Below are positions 61,024 to 64,000 of a stretch of 64,000 nt of DNA, one piece after another; positions within the stretch are counted from its first letter, which is position 1, and each line of letters opens with the position of its first letter. The notes beneath the pieces are model-generated. The model searched no databases. It was not told the origin of the DNA and worked only from the letters and a program-made list of their open reading frames with translations. This DNA is from an uncultured Bacteroidales bacterium (GTDB taxonomy: Bacteria > Bacteroidota > Bacteroidia > Bacteroidales > FEN-979): positions 1 through 64,000 of the forward strand of contig CAISJJ010000250.1 of NCBI GenBank assembly GCA_903885595.1, in the 5' to 3' direction. Made by a program: the position numbers and the translations under genes.

Positions 61024-63480
61024 TCAATTTTCAATTTTAAGATATTCCTTCGCAACCGCACTGAGTTTATTGTTCCAGTGATTACTTGCTGCTTTTGCAT
61101 ACGCAATGGTTTCATCATCGCTATACCGGAGTTTCTTAAGTAATGTGAAAGCATTCATCCGGGTTTCGAATTCAAATTTCGGACTGCAGTAACTGATGAG
61201 TTCTGTTAAAAATTCCTTATTCCCGCCACTTATACTTATTTCAAGCCATTTCATCCTTATATTTTTTCCTCGCCATCCTTCCATATCCCGGGTAATTTCC
61301 AAATATGCTTCTTTGCTTTTTGGAAAGGAGCCACATAAAGCGTCCAGTGCCAGTTCAACATTCAGATAACTCGAATCATACAACATCCCTTCTGTTGTAC
61401 TCTGCAAAAGATCAGGGACCGGATTCAGATTTTTAAGTGCCGCCTTGCGAACATTGGCATCCTTGTCGCGCAATGCCTGCCGGAAAAGCTCCATCACCTC
61501 CGGGGAATACTCCGCTGACAGTTGCCCGAGAATTTCCGTCTTGATCAGCCAGAATGATTCCGTATGAAATGCCTTTACCTGCAGATCCACTTTTTTATCA
61601 GCAGGGGCACTTCGCAATGCAAGCCACGCATCATACCGGTCAATCATATTTTCAGCTTTTAAAGCCTGGGCGGCTATTTGTTCAAAACTTCGCTCAAATG
61701 TTACCTTTTTCAGGATTTTCCGGTTGGGATCAAACAATACGAACTCGACCAGCTTCCGGCCAGGATTGGGGAGAATGACCTCGGTATATTGTTTCTCGAT
61801 CCGGGTTTTTATTTTGTCTGATGAGCCGTCGGTGTAGTGCACCTCAAACTGGATGGGCATTTGAAAAAGTCCGCTGAGTTCATTCACCACCTGGGTTTGC
61901 CATACTTTAAAACAGGTACTGTAATTTCCAAAAGAATCAATCACAACAGAATCCGATACTTTGTACTCAGGCTCTCCTCCTCTTAAAATCCATTGATCGA
62001 AAAACCAATTGTACGGTTTGCCGCTTGTTTCATAAACACAACGGATGAAATCGTTGGTTTCGGCATAGCCAAATCCATATTTTTCAAGATAATGCCTTAT
62101 CGCATCCATGAACTCCCGATCGCCCATTATATCCCTGAGCATATCAAGCACAAGCGAACCTTTCTGGTATATCCGCTGCACGCCTCCGCGGGTTCCTCCG
62201 ACAGGGAAACTGTTTTTCGCAGCAGCATCGAACGCCAGCAGCATCTCGTCGTTACGGAGGTTCTGGTAAAAGTCCTCGCCATAAACACTTTTTTCAAACA
62301 TTTTTGCATAATAGGTTCCAAAGCTCTCGGTAAGCCAGACATCCCTGTTTACAAAATGGGCCACATAATTCCCAAACCACTGATGGGCCAGCTCATGGGC
62401 ATTCACATTCACATAGTTGCGCTGCCACCAGGCACGGGGATCAATCTGCATAAAATCACCAAACACCGTGCTGGTCGTGGTTTCCATGGCTCCATACATG
62501 TAATCGATCACCGGGGCTTCACGGTAAACTGGGTATGGATAGGGAACCCCCATCTCCTTTTCGAAGAAATCGAACATCTGCCCCGTATATTTATAGGTTG
62601 TGGCAACGCGGTCGGGCATATCGGAATAGAACCAGTACTCAAGGGGCACCCCGCGGGAAGTTTCATCACTCAAATAATCATAATCGCCAATCACCAAAGC
62701 CGTGGAGAAAAAAGGGTGGTCTTTTTCCATGGCATAATGCCAGGTGCTGGTGCCATCGGCATTTGCCTCAATACCCATTCGCTCACCATTCGAGAACACC
62801 TTGTATTTATTATCAAAGGTGATAAACAAATCCATCGTGATCCGTCCCTCCATAAAAGGTATCCAGCCATGCGGCCGGTGAGCCCAGATTTGCCTTCGCT
62901 TACCGGTCTCTTCCGGTCTCCACCCGATAAAATAGATTGCGCCGGCGGGTGGCGCAGCAGTATATGAAATTGAGATCGTATCAAATGGTTCCACGTTGTG
63001 TGTTCCGGGTTCCGGATTTTGAGATTCTGAATCAGCAATCGCTGTTTCGGATTCGTCATTTTGTATTTCTGATCCGGCGTTACCTGATCCGCGCTTCTGT
63101 TTCATAACCGACCCGGGATAGACTATGAGGTTTATTCCCGATTGACGGAATTTTACATCCTTGCTATTGATTGTTACGGAAAATATCTGAAAATCAGGTG
63201 TGTAAAATACGACAGAGTCGGTTTGATACCGGTTTGGCACAATGGTGAATTCCGCAAGTCCGGTAATTTTATTCTGTTCGGGCTGAAATGAGACCCGGGC
63301 GGTAAGGTGCTTCAGGGTGACCGGCATATCGGGTGGTATCGAAGCTGGATCAGCATAATAGGTGACGGTTTTCTCCTGTGCAGTCACCCCGGTCGTAAAA
63401 GAGAAGAGTATCAGTATTGAAAGTATCAGGGTAACAGGGAAAATCAAATTACGTGATTCTCTTATAAATCTGTAGGACAT
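61024..63480 (-). CDS. M1 family metallopeptidase
   Basis: MYGAMETTTSTVFGD, VNAHELAHQWFGNYV...WLTESFGTYYA (HExxH-18-E), GSLVLDMLRDIMGD. Confidence 0.94.
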   Translation of the reverse strand: MSYRFIRESRNLIFPVTLILSILILFSFTTGVTAQEKTVTYYADPASIPPDMPVTLKHLTARVSFQPEQNKITGLAEFTIVPNRYQTDSVVFYTPDFQIFSVTINSKDVKFRQSGINLIVYPGSVMKQKRGSGNAGSEIQNDESETAIADSESQNPEPGTHNVEPFDTISISYTAAPPAGAIYFIGWRPEETGKRRQIWAHRPHGWIPFMEGRITMDLFITFDNKYKVFSNGERMGIEANADGTSTWHYAMEKDHPFFSTALVIGDYDYLSDETSRGVPLEYWFYSDMPDRVATTYKYTGQMFDFFEKEMGVPYPYPVYREAPVIDYMYGAMETTTSTVFGDFMQIDPRAWWQRNYVNVNAHELAHQWFGNYVAHFVNRDVWLTESFGTYYAKMFEKSVYGEDFYQNLRNDEMLLAFDAAAKNSFPVGGTRGGVQRIYQKGSLVLDMLRDIMGDREFMDAIRHYLEKYGFGYAETNDFIRCVYETSGKPYNWFFDQWILRGGEPEYKVSDSVVIDSFGNYSTCFKVWQTQVVNELSGLFQMPIQFEVHYTDGSSDKIKTRIEKQYTEVILPNPGRKLVEFVLFDPNRKILKKVTFERSFEQIAAQALKAENMIDRYDAWLALRSAPADKKVDLQVKAFHTESFWLIKTEILGQLSAEYSPEVMELFRQALRDKDANVRKAALKNLNPVPDLLQSTTEGMLYDSSYLNVELALDALCGSFPKSKEAYLEITRDMEGWRGKNIRMKWLEISISGGNKEFLTELISYCSPKFEFETRMNAFTLLKKLRYSDDETIAYAKAASNHWNNKLSAVAKEYLKIEN

Positions 63481-63555
63481 AAATACATATTTATTATGTT
63501 TGCTTACGGTTCATATCCCGATGGGAAGTGAAGAATTCAAAATTAACAAAATTCA

Positions 63556-64000
63556 ATGAAGAAAATCCTGCTCAGCGAAAAACTCATCCTATACTTTGTT
63601 TTGCTGGGCCTCGGCGCCATTGTAATCGTCAGCACGGTCTCTTTCTTCGGTACAAAAACCGCCTTGATGAACCGTACTTTCGATCAGCTCACTTCTCTCC
63701 GCATCACAAAAAATAATCAGGTTGAACAATTCTTCAACGACCGGATCCGTGACATGCAGCTTCTTGCCGGTGATGATGATACAAAAATGCTGGCTACTGC
63801 AATTTCCCAGAATGGACAGGAAAACAAGCGCAGGAGTATACAGGATGACAAACTGACAGATGTGGCGGTGGAACGGATCAATGACCAGGTTGACCGGTAC
63901 CTTTCAAAATACAAATTGTTCCAGTACCATTTCATTGGTTTTTATCTTTTTTCCGATCCTGAAGAAAGTATTGGTCAATGTTTTTCTGATTCCATTTTTT
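63556..64000 (+). CDS. N-terminal part of a membrane sensor/signal-transduction protein (truncated by window edge)
   Basis: MKKILLSEKLILYFVLLGLGAIVIVSTVSFFGTKTALMNRTFDQLTSLRITKNNQVEQFFNDRIRDMQLLAGDD; TM plus start of a periplasmic sensor domain; ORF open to window end. Confidence 0.7.
   Translation, partial: MKKILLSEKLILYFVLLGLGAIVIVSTVSFFGTKTALMNRTFDQLTSLRITKNNQVEQFFNDRIRDMQLLAGDDDTKMLATAISQNGQENKRRSIQDDKLTDVAVERINDQVDRYLSKYKLFQYHFIGFYLFSDPEESIGQCFSDSIF

Noticed and set aside
60960-61154. 64-aa minus ORF ending ILEVRITNENIEY
   Set aside because: Out-of-frame overlap with the M1 peptidase end and GATATTC repeat words
61993-62967. 324-aa ORF on the + strand antisense to the M1 peptidase
   Set aside because: Fully contained in a well-supported M1 peptidase gene on the opposite strand; composition typical of a shadow ORF

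Overview
A 64 kb chromosomal window that looks like Bacteroidota: type IX secretion C-terminal sorting domains, TAnnTTTG-type promoters, and conserved hypothetical families of that phylum. Most of it is housekeeping: aspartate aminotransferase, GTP-type PEPCK, RsmD, AMP nucleosidase, HolA, tandem acyl-CoA synthetases, PurL, TrxB, tRNA-Pro(GGG), endonuclease IV, citrate synthase, aconitase, isocitrate dehydrogenase, DnaK, PanB, RluA, HemD, RnpA, YidD, S41 protease, Cdd, ChaN, M28 peptidase, MnmA, an LruC/Ig lipoprotein, an MFS transporter and an M1 peptidase. I saw no CRISPR array, prophage, transposase or defence locus. Two things stand out. (1) A 1529-aa ORF beside the TCA genes (gltA-acn divergent from ORF-icd) appears to fuse an AMP-binding acyl-CoA/adenylate-forming synthetase, a long uncharacterised middle part (possibly HEAT-like and degenerate kinase-like) and a C-terminal GNAT acyltransferase; it is a candidate protein-acylation or metabolic regulator. 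(2) Families of 7- and 8-bp tandem 'words' (TAGCGAGG, GTTGGYAA, CAAAAAT, AAAATTC, CGTAAAT, GATATTC and others) sit at gene 3' ends, sometimes supplying the stop codon, and also appear as in-frame insertions inside conserved enzymes (PurL, MFS loop, sulfotransferase, possibly an SDR and the M1 peptidase). Other points are a pair of related ~72-bp elements flanking mnmA, a recurrent CCCTGWCAGGG palindrome, and an SDR/sulfotransferase/DUF1214 accessory cluster. All family names come from reading the translations; no database search was possible.
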